This document shows positions 15,009-23,093 of a stretch of DNA of 32,085 bases, piece by piece. The DNA lies in contig VRUL01000006.1 of NCBI GenBank assembly GCA_019456145.1, forward strand, positions 96,238 to 128,322. The letters are read 5' to 3'. The position numbers were made by a program, and so were the translations under genes. Origin of the DNA: Planctomycetota bacterium (lineage in GTDB: Bacteria > Planctomycetota > Phycisphaerae > Sedimentisphaerales > Anaerobacaceae). Numbering within the stretch: position 1 is the first letter of the stretch; the number at the start of each line of letters is the position of its first letter. The notes beneath the pieces are model-generated. The model did not search any database. It was not told where the DNA came from and worked only from the letters and a program-made list of their open reading frames with translations.

Positions 15009-16088
15009 TTATTCAGAATACTCCGGTAGACGGTTCAGCATTTCAGGGAAAAACTGGGCAAAATTGTTTTTACCCTGCTCGTATTCTTCAAGCAGACGAT
15101 AGAATGGTTGAACAAGAGTAAGCCCGTTCCGGGTGAGGGCGAGTACGCTTTTTTCGCAACGCCTTGAGGTCGATGGGGTCTCTGCCAACAAGACACAAAG
15201 TCTTTTGTCCAAGGCCCTGACAAGGCACTCATAGGCATATGTGACGTTGTGTCGATATGGGGCGGCTAATGAATGGTCTTTTCCCGCCTCAAAATAGCGG
15301 TCGAGTTTTTGGCTTTGGAAATTATAGCAGGCCTTGATCATGGGATTTATGATCGAGTGGAGGTACTCATGGATGTTTAAGGCATGGGAGCCGGCCCCGG
15401 GGCTTTCGACCATGTAGTAGTAGTTCTCATATTGGGCCCCTATGGCAGTGTAATGCCGTTCAATCAGATTCGGGATAGTTACAAACACGAACCGGTCCTG
15501 GCGTTCCATCCTAAGATAGTCCCATAGAAATTCAAGTTGGTACTCCATTTTCTCGAAATCATATTTGGCAATTTCCTCTATGTAGTCCGGTTTGACCTGG
15601 GCCCAAATCAAGTCTAAATCGCAGGTTTTCCAGAACTCATTTAGAACCATCGGGAAACCCGCGAGCCTTTGAGCAGTAAAAGGATATCCTAACTCCCTGT
15701 CGGGACGGATTCGTTTGAAGGGGTAGTCTGCACTGAGACTCAAAGCAAAGTCCTGGTAATGAAAATTGTGGAGATTTGCTTTTTGGTAAAACTTCCTCCA
15801 TCTACGGAATTGCTCCGGATACGCAGAGGCCTTATCCTTAAGAAACCGGCGCAGGCGCAGGCGTGCGGGGTGCATCCGCATTCCCCGGGCCTCAGCATCA
15901 TATCCCATCGCATTCATAAAAGCCATTGTGGCGAAGATTCTTCTGTCAGCGAGTACGGTAAACTCAGGTTTTGACACTACTTCATCATTATGCCAGAAAG
16001 AGACTGCTTCTACCGGAACGTATCTGTTGCAGCCGAGAAACGCTAAAATAAAAAGCATTAACAAAAGAAGTAAATGACAATTTCGCAT
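15009..16088 (-). CDS. lipoprotein with HExxH metalloprotease motif (DUF4932-like)
   Basis: From the ATG whose complement is at 16086-16088 the product is 359 residues. It starts with a lipoprotein-type signal MRNCHLLLLLMLFILAFLGC, with Cys20 as the likely lipid anchor. A longer frame would overlap the upstream gene and hide this signal. Residues 240-244 are HEYLH, a canonical HExxH zinc site. Glu287 in TYAYECLVRAL is placed like the third ligand of gluzincins (inference). The fold and spacing recall DUF4932 proteins, which carry a similar putative peptidase motif; that assignment is from memory of the family. It starts 14 bases after the stop of the GH5/alginate-lyase gene, so the two are probably one operon. 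The substrate is unknown. Confidence 0.72.
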   Translation of the reverse strand: MRNCHLLLLLMLFILAFLGCNRYVPVEAVSFWHNDEVVSKPEFTVLADRRIFATMAFMNAMGYDAEARGMRMHPARLRLRRFLKDKASAYPEQFRRWRKFYQKANLHNFHYQDFALSLSADYPFKRIRPDRELGYPFTAQRLAGFPMVLNEFWKTCDLDLIWAQVKPDYIEEIAKYDFEKMEYQLEFLWDYLRMERQDRFVFVTIPNLIERHYTAIGAQYENYYYMVESPGAGSHALNIHEYLHSIINPMIKACYNFQSQKLDRYFEAGKDHSLAAPYRHNVTYAYECLVRALDKRLCVLLAETPSTSRRCEKSVLALTRNGLTLVQPFYRLLEEYEQGKNNFAQFFPEMLNRLPEYSE

Positions 16089-16102
16089 GGTTTCATATTT
16101 TC

Positions 16103-18502
16103 CTATAAAAGTGTACGAGAAACTGGGTGACGCAGGCAATAGACGATATCCGGCCTGGTCAGCATGTTAGTGCCGATGGTATTATGGCCGGGATTGTGGG
16201 GCCAGAGGAGATTTGTTCTGTTTTCTATGATTTCTTCGTGGGGGATTTTGCTGATGATTGCTTCGTATTTGTCATCGTTGTAGGCAATCGAGGCGCAGCG
16301 TAAAAGGGAAAAAAGGGATGCGGGGCTTTGGCGTGTAATTTGTTTGTAGGGCCATTTCTGGCCTGTGTCGAGATATTTGGCGAGGAAATCGAGTGCCTTT
16401 TTGATGCTGCGGCCGTCGGGGGATTCGTAGCCGAACAGGTCGATGTCGAGTTTGTCTGCCATTATCGCCAGTCGAAAGAAGCCATCAAGGTTGCCTGTAC
16501 TGTAGCCCAGTGACTTTGTTCGTGCCAGCTCGTGGGGCTGGCTGCCATCGGGTTCGATTTGCTTGTCTATGCGGCGGGCCTTTACCTGCTCAAGGATTTT
16601 TCGTGCCAGGTCGTCTTGGCCTGTATAAAGGGTGAGACTGACTACCTGGGCATCGTACCAAGTACCGTGATTGTTTAGCTTCTTTTCCTCGCCGAGCCCA
16701 TGTTTGCTGGTGCGTAGCCATTTGAGGTATTGGGCGCACCAGTCGCGCATTTGGTTTTGGTCTTTTTCGGTCCATGCGGGTGAGGATTCGAGCATTCCGA
16801 TGGCGTCGATGATGCGAACCAGGCGTGCGGTGTCGATTATTCCGATGTCACGTCCCTGTGTTCGGCCGGGGATGGCCTGTCCGAATTGAAGGTGTGGGTT
16901 CATTTTGGTGTCAGGGTCCAGGAACCAGGTGCGGAGCAGGGTTGCGGCGTGGGTGGCATAGGGCTTGTGGTTCGTGAAATACCAGGCGGCGGCAAGGGTT
17001 TGGATTGCTGAGGTCATTTGTCCCAAGGCCAGGCGGTCGAAATTGTCCGTTATCGTTTCTGGATTTCGCCGGCCATCGTGGCGGATGTAGGGGAGGCCGT
17101 CGGATTTAGTCGGATCCGGCCACCAGTAAGAGCCCCGGCTCATATAGTCGTGTTTGTCACCGCTGGGCGGGGTTGCCTTCTTGTACATTACCGAGAAAGG
17201 TCCCTGCTTTAACGCATCGTCGGCTTCAAGGCGTAAGCTTTTTATCGCAGGGCGGAGGGATTTGTCACCTTCGTTGAGGCGGGCCCTGCTTTTTGCGAGT
17301 ATGACGGGATTAAGGGAGAAGACTCTCGGAAGCACTTCGGCGCTACTATTGATGTTTTTGCTGGGCTTTTGGGCCCGAGCGGCGGCGAAGTATTTCAGCC
17401 AGCTTTTGGTGAGGGCGGAAGGCAGGTCGGCATTGGCATTGTACTGGTCGATGGTTTTGCCCCAGTAGAAGCCGATATAGCCATCGACAATCCTGCGCGA
17501 AGCGTCAATGAAAACGGCCAACTCTTTCATATTACAGTGTAATGGGAACATTTCCTCTATGACCAGGGGCTTGCCGATCTCGTATGCGGAAAGTGCTTTG
17601 AGGGCCTTTTCGACCTGGCCTTGATGAGGATAGAAGTGAACGCAGGCGAAATCCAGGTTAGCGGCCACCTCTTTTGAGTAGAAAAGCGGTTTTGCTTTTG
17701 GGAAGGTGTGCACCCAGGGGATTACTCCTACGGTTATCATGTGACGGTTGTCGTGCTTTCGGATTGCCGCGGTGAGCTTGTCGACCCAGGCTTTGGCGAC
17801 CTGCTTGCGGGTGCGGCCTGTAAGGTCGAGGGTGATGCGCTGTACGAAGTGCTTGCCTGCGAACTCGCCGGCGAGCCAATCGGTCTCTTTTTTGTTGGCG
17901 CCGGGCAGGATAGGCTCGTTCATAAGATCGTAACAGAAGATCGCTGAGCTTTTGGCACAAGTCTTTGCGACTGCCTCCCAGAAGATGGCCTGAACGTTCC
18001 AGCGTTGTATCTCATCCATCGCGTCGTACCATTTCGGGACGTCTTTTTTGTGGTAGCAGCCCAGGCCCGTGATGTCGAGGTAAAGTCCTGTTTGCTCGGC
18101 CAAGTTGACGAGTCGGGCAAGTTGGGCAAGGGAGGCCTTGTTGGGTTGGGTCGGCGTGTTCATGAATTTGGCCGTTTGCAGGTGAATCCTTACAACGTTT
18201 GCTCCGAGGGATTTCATTTCTTTGAAGTCTTCGACAACGGTGGGCCATTCTTTGTGCCAATAGTCCTCGATGAGTCTGCCGGCGTCATCGTGGTCGTAGT
18301 TGAAGCCCCAGGCGACGAACTTATCCCCGGATAGAGCACCGACGAAGCAGGTGCCATCTTTACTGGGGCGTATCAGCTCAAGCTGGGGCGCAGGGGTGTT
18401 TAGCTGAGCGGCCCCATTGTTACCGGTCGCGCAACAAAGGTTAATCAAAAGAGCGGGCATTAACAGAGAGACTATCACAAATATGGAATTATACTGTTTC
18501 AT
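16103..18502 (-). CDS. secreted GH5-like glycosidase fused to alginate-lyase-like domain
   Basis: From the ATG ending at 18502 the product is 799 residues with a signal peptide (NSIFVIVSLLMPALLINLCC). An ATG at 18523 is nearly as good. Residues about 40-380 resemble GH5-type cellulases. They contain YDLMNEP with general-acid candidate Glu196 and VIEEMFP with nucleophile candidate Glu317, after strands such as ANVVRIHLQ and LYLDITGLG. Residues about 395-790 match the alginate_lyase family (PF05426 type): RGSYWWPDPTKSDGLPYIR, RNPETI, NNHGTWYDAQVVSLTLYTG. It thus joins a glycoside hydrolase to a polysaccharide lyase-like module, probably acting on one uronate-containing polymer outside the cytoplasm (inference). 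The frame stays open for another 107 codons upstream, but that part is an interspersed repeat. The lipoprotein gene follows 14 bases on. Confidence 0.82.
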   Translation of the reverse strand: MKQYNSIFVIVSLLMPALLINLCCATGNNGAAQLNTPAPQLELIRPSKDGTCFVGALSGDKFVAWGFNYDHDDAGRLIEDYWHKEWPTVVEDFKEMKSLGANVVRIHLQTAKFMNTPTQPNKASLAQLARLVNLAEQTGLYLDITGLGCYHKKDVPKWYDAMDEIQRWNVQAIFWEAVAKTCAKSSAIFCYDLMNEPILPGANKKETDWLAGEFAGKHFVQRITLDLTGRTRKQVAKAWVDKLTAAIRKHDNRHMITVGVIPWVHTFPKAKPLFYSKEVAANLDFACVHFYPHQGQVEKALKALSAYEIGKPLVIEEMFPLHCNMKELAVFIDASRRIVDGYIGFYWGKTIDQYNANADLPSALTKSWLKYFAAARAQKPSKNINSSAEVLPRVFSLNPVILAKSRARLNEGDKSLRPAIKSLRLEADDALKQGPFSVMYKKATPPSGDKHDYMSRGSYWWPDPTKSDGLPYIRHDGRRNPETITDNFDRLALGQMTSAIQTLAAAWYFTNHKPYATHAATLLRTWFLDPDTKMNPHLQFGQAIPGRTQGRDIGIIDTARLVRIIDAIGMLESSPAWTEKDQNQMRDWCAQYLKWLRTSKHGLGEEKKLNNHGTWYDAQVVSLTLYTGQDDLARKILEQVKARRIDKQIEPDGSQPHELARTKSLGYSTGNLDGFFRLAIMADKLDIDLFGYESPDGRSIKKALDFLAKYLDTGQKWPYKQITRQSPASLFSLLRCASIAYNDDKYEAIISKIPHEEIIENRTNLLWPHNPGHNTIGTNMLTRPDIVYCLRHPVSRTLL

Positions 18503-18514
18503 ATCTTTTGGCAT

Positions 18515-18823
18515 CATTTTCATGAGGATATTTATTTTTACCAGAAATAGCTGTAAGAAACTACTGTTTTGGAAAATTCGGAAATTGGGTTTGTTTGGGT
18601 TTGAATTGGGTTTGTTTTCACAAATTGCCCAATTTGATATATTTTCATAATCCTTTGTTATAAAAGAAGATACGTTCATTTTGGCCTTTTTAAATTTGGG
18701 TTCGTTTGGGTTCGTTTTGGGTTCGTTTTTCCCATGTTGACCAAGTGTCCTTTTTTCATAATTCCTTGTTAATACCTTATTTACGCTCATTTGACTTTTT
18801 CGGAAATTGGGTTCGTTTTGCAT
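18515..18823 (-). repeat. interspersed NEPNF-type repeat, about 111-bp period
   Basis: On the minus strand this block translates into three related segments: NEPNFRKSQM, NEPKFKKAKM and NKPNFRIF. They recur every 37 codons, with linkers such as TRNYEKRTLGQ and TKDYENISNW. This sequence style is familiar from many unrelated ORF starts in planctomycete genomes, which points to an interspersed DNA repeat and not a protein domain. It is in frame with the glycosidase gene and artificially extends it. Confidence 0.65.
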
Positions 18824-19179
18824 AATTAACTCATAGCCACAAAGGCACTAAGGCACAAAGGAACAGAGTGATAGAGCGAATCCCAAAAAGCTTGTGGCTG
18901 TTTGGGCCGGTTGAATTTGGGGCGTTACGGCAGTTTGGGAGAATTTGTGCTTCGGTGGTCATAAGAAACACCCCTTTCTTACTGATTATTGATATTTGAC
19001 TTGGCTGGCTGGCTCTATGTCCTTGCCACGCTGTGGCTTACGACTTGCGGTTCTCCGCTAAATTCCTGCCATTTCTATGGCGATTGTAATTATACCAAAC
19101 TTGGCCTGAATGTTCAATGATAAACGAACAAATTTAAGAAAAATATTTATCCTGGGGATTAGGGATTGGAGTATTAAAA
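18824..19179. other. intergenic stretch with low-order repeats, no gene
   Basis: No coding region is supported here. It opens with CACAAAGGCACTAAGGCACA (18839 onward), an internally repetitive motif of the kind scattered in intergenic DNA of many bacteria. Later it has GGCTGGCTGGCT. The stretch is flanked by the NEPNF repeat and the GGGCTAAAGCCC palindrome, so it reads as a repeat-rich island. Confidence 0.5.
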
Positions 19180-19205
19180 CTGCATGGGCTAAAGCCCATT
19201 CTACC
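19180..19205. repeat. interspersed palindrome GGGCTAAAGCCC, copy 3
   Basis: CTGCATGGGCTAAAGCCCAT followed by TCTACC differs from copy 1 at only two positions. It overlaps the last bases of the small gene at 19201: the CTA of this element supplies that gene's TAG stop, so the element may have truncated it. Confidence 0.75.
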
Positions 19206-19536
19206 AGACTCTTGCCTTTGCGGCCTCGGGGCTGTCCGGGTTGCGATAAATGGAGCTAAGCATAGCGGCTTTGTCGCGGAGTTCCTGCTGCCGTGGATTT
19301 TGGTCTTGCAGTCTTGAAGTGGCAACCAGCTGGAAATCTTGCGGTGTAAGCTGACGTTTTGGTTGTGGATTCTCTGTCTTCGGCTGAATAGCCGAAGTAC
19401 TGGCATCCTGTTGCTTTATCTGTTCCACATCGGGCGATTCGGCAGGCCAGAGAATGTAAACTCCAATAATGGCCGCTAAAACGAAAATTGCTAATCCTGT
19501 TATTTTCAATATATATATATTCATAACTTTTTGCAT
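19201..19536 (-). CDS. small single-span membrane-anchored protein, unknown
   Basis: The 111-residue product has one N-terminal membrane span (ITGLAIFVLAAIIGVYILW) and a soluble, Gln/Pro-rich remainder: a linker rich in Gln, Ser and Lys, then a helical segment DQNPRQQELRDKAAMLSSI. AAAGGAC a few bases before the ATG is a fair ribosome-binding site. The stop codon falls inside the palindromic repeat at 19180-19205, so the C-terminus may have been replaced or cut by the element. No family is recognised. It lies just downstream of the RHS fragment on the same strand. Confidence 0.55.
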   Translation of the reverse strand: MQKVMNIYILKITGLAIFVLAAIIGVYILWPAESPDVEQIKQQDASTSAIQPKTENPQPKRQLTPQDFQLVATSRLQDQNPRQQELRDKAAMLSSIYRNPDSPEAAKARVW

Positions 19537-19602
19537 TTTTTTGTCCTTTCAAAAATTCCAATACGATATACGTACAACCTCAACGGCTCCCGATGTTGTA
19601 GG

Positions 19603-19722
19603 TCAGCAATCCAGGTTCTGTTCTTCGGATTCCCGGACTTCACCAAACGGCTCATAGGTGTAGTACTTAACCACATTGGTTGAAGTATCTATCATTTGGC
19701 GGACGGAGCCTAAACGGTCGTA
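19603..19722 (-). pseudogene. displaced RHS core fragment
   Basis: The minus strand reads YDRLGSVRQMIDTSTNVVKY followed by YTYEPFGEV, closely matching the RHS core of the larger gene at 20684 (DQLGSIRQIINTSGSVVRY, YTYEPFGEV). After this it diverges and stops. No toxin tip follows. The frame can be extended upstream to 19863, but that part overlaps the 3' end of the 180-residue membrane-protein gene and has no RHS similarity. It is a leftover piece of a second RHS gene. Confidence 0.75.
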
Positions 19723-19736
19723 CAAATTTTCAGTTT

Positions 19737-20279
19737 TCAAAGAGCTATACATAAAATCGGTCGACTCTGTAGAATATTTTGCAACAGTAATTGTGGTATT
19801 GGAAAATCTACTACCCACATTGTAAGCATTATAAAAACACCTGCGACCAATAACAATAGCCAAAAGAACCTGATTACTTTAGGATTTGAAATATCTATAC
19901 TCAACACATTATGGTGCTTGATAAGGAATTCTGCACCACCTTTGAAAAATATCCAATAGGTTATGACAATCATCATGATAAAGATAGAAGAGAACCAAGC
20001 CAAAACATATGGATTACTATCTCTTGGATTGAAAAAGTACCAAATAGAAGGAACTTGGCCAACGGTACACCCTATACCCATTACTACCCAAGGTATGTTC
20101 ATCCAAATTAAATATCCACAAAAGAGCTTACTATAACCAGGCGCAAGTTCTGGCTTTTTCTGAATGTAATGATTTGATGCTCGCTTGGCTGTGGCAACAG
20201 GGATTAAAGTGATGAAAATTGCAAATACCCAAAAATACTTTGAAAAAGCATAAAAAATAATTTTTATTATTTGTTCCAC
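19737..20279 (-). CDS. polytopic membrane protein, candidate RHS immunity/accessory protein
   Basis: The 180-residue product starts at a GTG after AGGTG. It has about five hydrophobic segments, among them YFWVFAIFITLIPVATA, LIWMNIPWVVMGIGCTV, SIFIMMIVITYWIFF and FFWLLLLVAGVFIMLTMWVV. It lies 24 bases after the 113-residue membrane-protein gene and downstream of the RHS gene, the place where immunity genes of polymorphic toxins normally sit. Function as an immunity protein is inferred from position only. The end runs into the RHS fragment, so the last dozen residues may be non-native. The gene is AT-rich compared with the RHS gene. Confidence 0.6.
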   Translation of the reverse strand: MEQIIKIIFYAFSKYFWVFAIFITLIPVATAKRASNHYIQKKPELAPGYSKLFCGYLIWMNIPWVVMGIGCTVGQVPSIWYFFNPRDSNPYVLAWFSSIFIMMIVITYWIFFKGGAEFLIKHHNVLSIDISNPKVIRFFWLLLLVAGVFIMLTMWVVDFPIPQLLLQNILQSRPILCIAL

Positions 20280-20303
20280 AAGTGCACCTGCTCGTTTTCA
20301 AAC

Positions 20304-20645
20304 CTAAAGAACAATTCCTATTATCAGGAGCAAGAACAAAAACAAAAGAGAGGGAAAAATCGCCAGAATAGCCCATGTCTGAGCATTTTTCGCCCTGTTT
20401 TTTAAGTAAACGAAATCAGGATCTTCAATATCATGTTTCTTATACAATGCATTGCTAAATTTGAAACCATTGAACCATCCACCTAGTGGGCAACCAAAAT
20501 CCTTTGTTTTCTCAGGATGATTCCTACGTAGATATTTTATGAGCTTGAATTGTAAATATACTGCCCTTATGACAAGTACAAATAGAATTGCCATATTTGT
20601 AAGAAAGAAATATCGAACTATATCTTGCATAATCAGATTACCCAC
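20304..20645 (-). CDS. small two-span membrane protein, candidate RHS immunity/accessory protein
   Basis: The 113-residue product starts at a GTG (20645) or an ATG five codons later (20630); neither has a clear ribosome-binding site. Hydrophobic segments near the N-terminus (YFFLTNMAILFVLVIRAVY) and at the C-terminus (TWAILAIFPSLLFLFLLLII) flank a polar middle containing LRRNHPEKTKDFGCPLGGWF. The YLRRNHPE-type middle is reminiscent of small two-helix proteins such as UspB, but this is weak. It begins about 39 bases after the RHS stop and is AT-rich. As the first gene after an RHS tip it is a prime immunity candidate (inference). Confidence 0.6.
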   Translation of the reverse strand: MGNLIMQDIVRYFFLTNMAILFVLVIRAVYLQFKLIKYLRRNHPEKTKDFGCPLGGWFNGFKFSNALYKKHDIEDPDFVYLKNRAKNAQTWAILAIFPSLLFLFLLLIIGIVL

Positions 20646-20683
20646 TCTTGCCCAATCTGGTGTTGTTGGTCTTCATAAATTCT

Positions 20684-22048
20684 TTACTCTAAACTTCCCC
20701 AGGCTAATAGTAATCCATACCCTTGACCAACTGTCTTTACATCGAAAAGAGATTCTTCTAAGGAACTATTAATCCTATCCAAAGCATCCCTCCAATTCCA
20801 ATCAAATGCGTCTACCTGAGTATAAGTAACATGTCCATGTATCTCTACGCCGTACGCCGGTGATATTGTTGGACCAATAGTAATCTCAAAACCGTGGTAC
20901 ATTTCTCCTGATCGTTGTTTTCCGAAAATATACTCTGCGCCCCCAAAAAGAGCTGAACCACCTGTAGCACTTCCTATTCCCTGTATGTCGAAAATTGTGT
21001 CAGCATTTGTCCAGCCAAAGCTTACACCTAAGCTTGCAGCTGGAGTACCAGCTCCTATGCCGGAAATATTTATCCAACCAACATTTCCTTCACCATCAAT
21101 TACTATCCCACTTTGCCGCACTCCGCTCCAGCCAAATGATGCAAGACCTGTTCCAGTTATATAGAAAGTCCAAAGACCCGTGGGATCTATTTTATTAACC
21201 GGATCGTTAATGCAGTACAGATATTTATGTAGGGTTAAAGGTTCCTCAAAATTTCCAGAAATCGGGTCTCTCGCGGTGAATCGGCTGATATGCGGGTCGT
21301 ATTGCCGGGCACGCAGGTAATACTGGTCGATTTCGGTGTCAAAATATTGCCCTGTGAACATTATATTGTTGCTCAATGTTCCATCTTCTTCCAGGACTTC
21401 GCCAAAGGGTTCGTATGTATAATATCTTACAACGCTTCCGGAGGTGTTAATAATTTGACGGATGGAGCCGAGCTGGTCGTGCATGTAGAAATAACGCACA
21501 GCCGAATAATCGCCATCGTGCTGGCAGAGTACCTGGCCGTTAGCGTAAACATAAGTCTTAAGGATGGTATTATCTGTCATTTCCATTAATGTCGTCGGCA
21601 AGTCGCCCACGATATCGACGATATACTTGCGGTCGCCCACCACCGCAGATTGCTTGTGGACGCGGTTGCCTGATGGGTCGTACTTTATGTTTCCTGATAA
21701 TGCCGGTGCAGAACGCAATTTATTGTCCCAGTTATAAGTAAAGGTTTGAGATACGCCGGTGGTCATATTGCCGTTGTCGTCCCAGTCAAGGTCGAACGCC
21801 TCTCCGCCGGATGCTATATCCATAAAGTCGCCGGCGTAAGTAAAGTTTGTTGTTGAACTGTTTATAGTCCTGGAATCCAAATTGCCGTCCTTTCGATAAT
21901 TATATACGGCGTTATGGTAAGGACTGCTGTTTTTGTCTATATCAGCCTGCTTTAACTGCGAGCGCATATCGTAATCGAAATCATAGCTGAAATCAACACT
22001 TCCGCTGGTATTAGAGATTGTTTCGTCAGCGTCAGGCCCGTTCGTCAT
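20684..22048 (-). CDS. RHS-repeat core protein with variable C-terminal tip, 5'-truncated
   Basis: The 454-residue reading frame covers the last part of an RHS protein. It has YD-type repeats (YNYRKDGNLDSR, LDWDDNGNMTTG, YDPSGNRV), then the core end DQLGSIRQIIN, YTYEPFGEV, RARQYDPHISRFTARDPISG and the boundary NDPVNKIDPTGLW. After this comes a unique 163-residue tip, glycine-rich at first (ISGIGAGTPAASLGVSFGW). I cannot assign the tip to a toxin family. RHS proteins deliver C-terminal toxins, but full ones are well over 1000 residues, with a signal or other N-terminal domain. Here the RHS similarity begins in frame just upstream of the ATG (TQYPDD) and is cut by a stop, so the 5' part is missing and expression is doubtful. 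Confidence 0.75.
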   Translation of the reverse strand: MTNGPDADETISNTSGSVDFSYDFDYDMRSQLKQADIDKNSSPYHNAVYNYRKDGNLDSRTINSSTTNFTYAGDFMDIASGGEAFDLDWDDNGNMTTGVSQTFTYNWDNKLRSAPALSGNIKYDPSGNRVHKQSAVVGDRKYIVDIVGDLPTTLMEMTDNTILKTYVYANGQVLCQHDGDYSAVRYFYMHDQLGSIRQIINTSGSVVRYYTYEPFGEVLEEDGTLSNNIMFTGQYFDTEIDQYYLRARQYDPHISRFTARDPISGNFEEPLTLHKYLYCINDPVNKIDPTGLWTFYITGTGLASFGWSGVRQSGIVIDGEGNVGWINISGIGAGTPAASLGVSFGWTNADTIFDIQGIGSATGGSALFGGAEYIFGKQRSGEMYHGFEITIGPTISPAYGVEIHGHVTYTQVDAFDWNWRDALDRINSSLEESLFDVKTVGQGYGLLLAWGSLE

Positions 22049-22265
22049 ATCGTCAGGATACTGCGTATGGCATTATTTTTGGTAAATAACCATCCCCAAA
22101 CGAAGTTTGAGACTGCCACTTAAAGGAAATGATTAATGATTAATTTTTTGAGATTCTTCCCTCGCACTACATTGAGTGCAGGGCTAAAGGCTACTTGCGT
22201 TCAGAGATGACAAGGTTTTGGCGTTTGTGGTTTGATTGGTTGTGGTCTGTTAATTGGTGGTTCAT

Positions 22266-22931
22266 TTACCAAATATGGGGTATGAGGCGCCAGGGTACCT
22301 GCTGGGCGTATTCGGTATATCCTTCGAGGTCTTTTTGGAGGGTCCGGTCCTCAAGAAAAGTACGAACGGCCAAAATCGTGAGTCCGACAGCGGCAGGCAG
22401 GAGGGCCCATAATGAGCCAAGTGCGATGGGCAGCGTGATAAAGGCCAGTACGGCGCCGGCGTAGCCAGGGTGGCGGACATAGGCATAGGGGCCGGTGGTG
22501 ATTACAACATGCTCACGCTCGGTCTGAATTGCTACACACTTTGCGAAGAACTTGTTGGTGATTATTGCCCAAGCGGCGAAGGCCAATCCTAAAGCGAAGG
22601 TAATTAGAGCTATTAGTTGAACCAGCAGGGGTACGGTTGGCGACCAATGGAAACGACCGTAGTCCAGAGCGGCGACGACGTTTGCTCCCGGCCAGAATAA
22701 AAGGAATGAAAGGCCTGCCAAAAAGGGGTCCCATTTTTTTGTGCCCTTTTCTTTTCCGGCGCGAACGAGCAGCATTTCGCGGTTTCCGAGTGCAAGTATT
22801 GTTATAGTCGAGGTGGTAAGAACAGCCAGATAGGCCCAGCCCATAAGCCAGTCTAATCGGCCCGCCGATCCGAAAAGAAGCCCACCCATGATTGCAAGAA
22901 AGGCCACTGTTCGTGAAATTATTTTTATCAT
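22266..22931 (-). CDS. isoprenylcysteine carboxyl methyltransferase-family membrane protein
   Basis: The 221-residue protein has about five hydrophobic segments and the C-terminal signature of the ICMT/phospholipid methyltransferase superfamily. GPYAYVRHPGYAG is followed by the helix ALGSLWALLPAAVGLTILAV and then RTFLEDRTLQKDLEGYTEY, where EDRxLxxxxxGYxxY is the usual S-adenosylmethionine-site region. Bacterial members methylate small molecules or lipids in the membrane, and the substrate is generally unknown. AGGTAA before the ATG supports the start. It stands apart from the RHS locus by about 217 bases that contain only a degenerate GGGCTAAAGG motif near 22180. Confidence 0.85.
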   Translation of the reverse strand: MIKIISRTVAFLAIMGGLLFGSAGRLDWLMGWAYLAVLTTSTITILALGNREMLLVRAGKEKGTKKWDPFLAGLSFLLFWPGANVVAALDYGRFHWSPTVPLLVQLIALITFALGLAFAAWAIITNKFFAKCVAIQTEREHVVITTGPYAYVRHPGYAGAVLAFITLPIALGSLWALLPAAVGLTILAVRTFLEDRTLQKDLEGYTEYAQQVPWRLIPHIW

Positions 22932-23093
22932 TCGATTACCTTTTGTTTTCCTGGATAGTCAACCTAACACCTCGTATCCAAGTGCAGCGGTTGGATTGGC
23001 AATATCTTATGATAATGCATGGCCAAAGGAAAGTATTCCTCTAAATGTTCATATTGCAGAACCGGTGGCAATTATCAGCGAAAAAGAAGTTCC

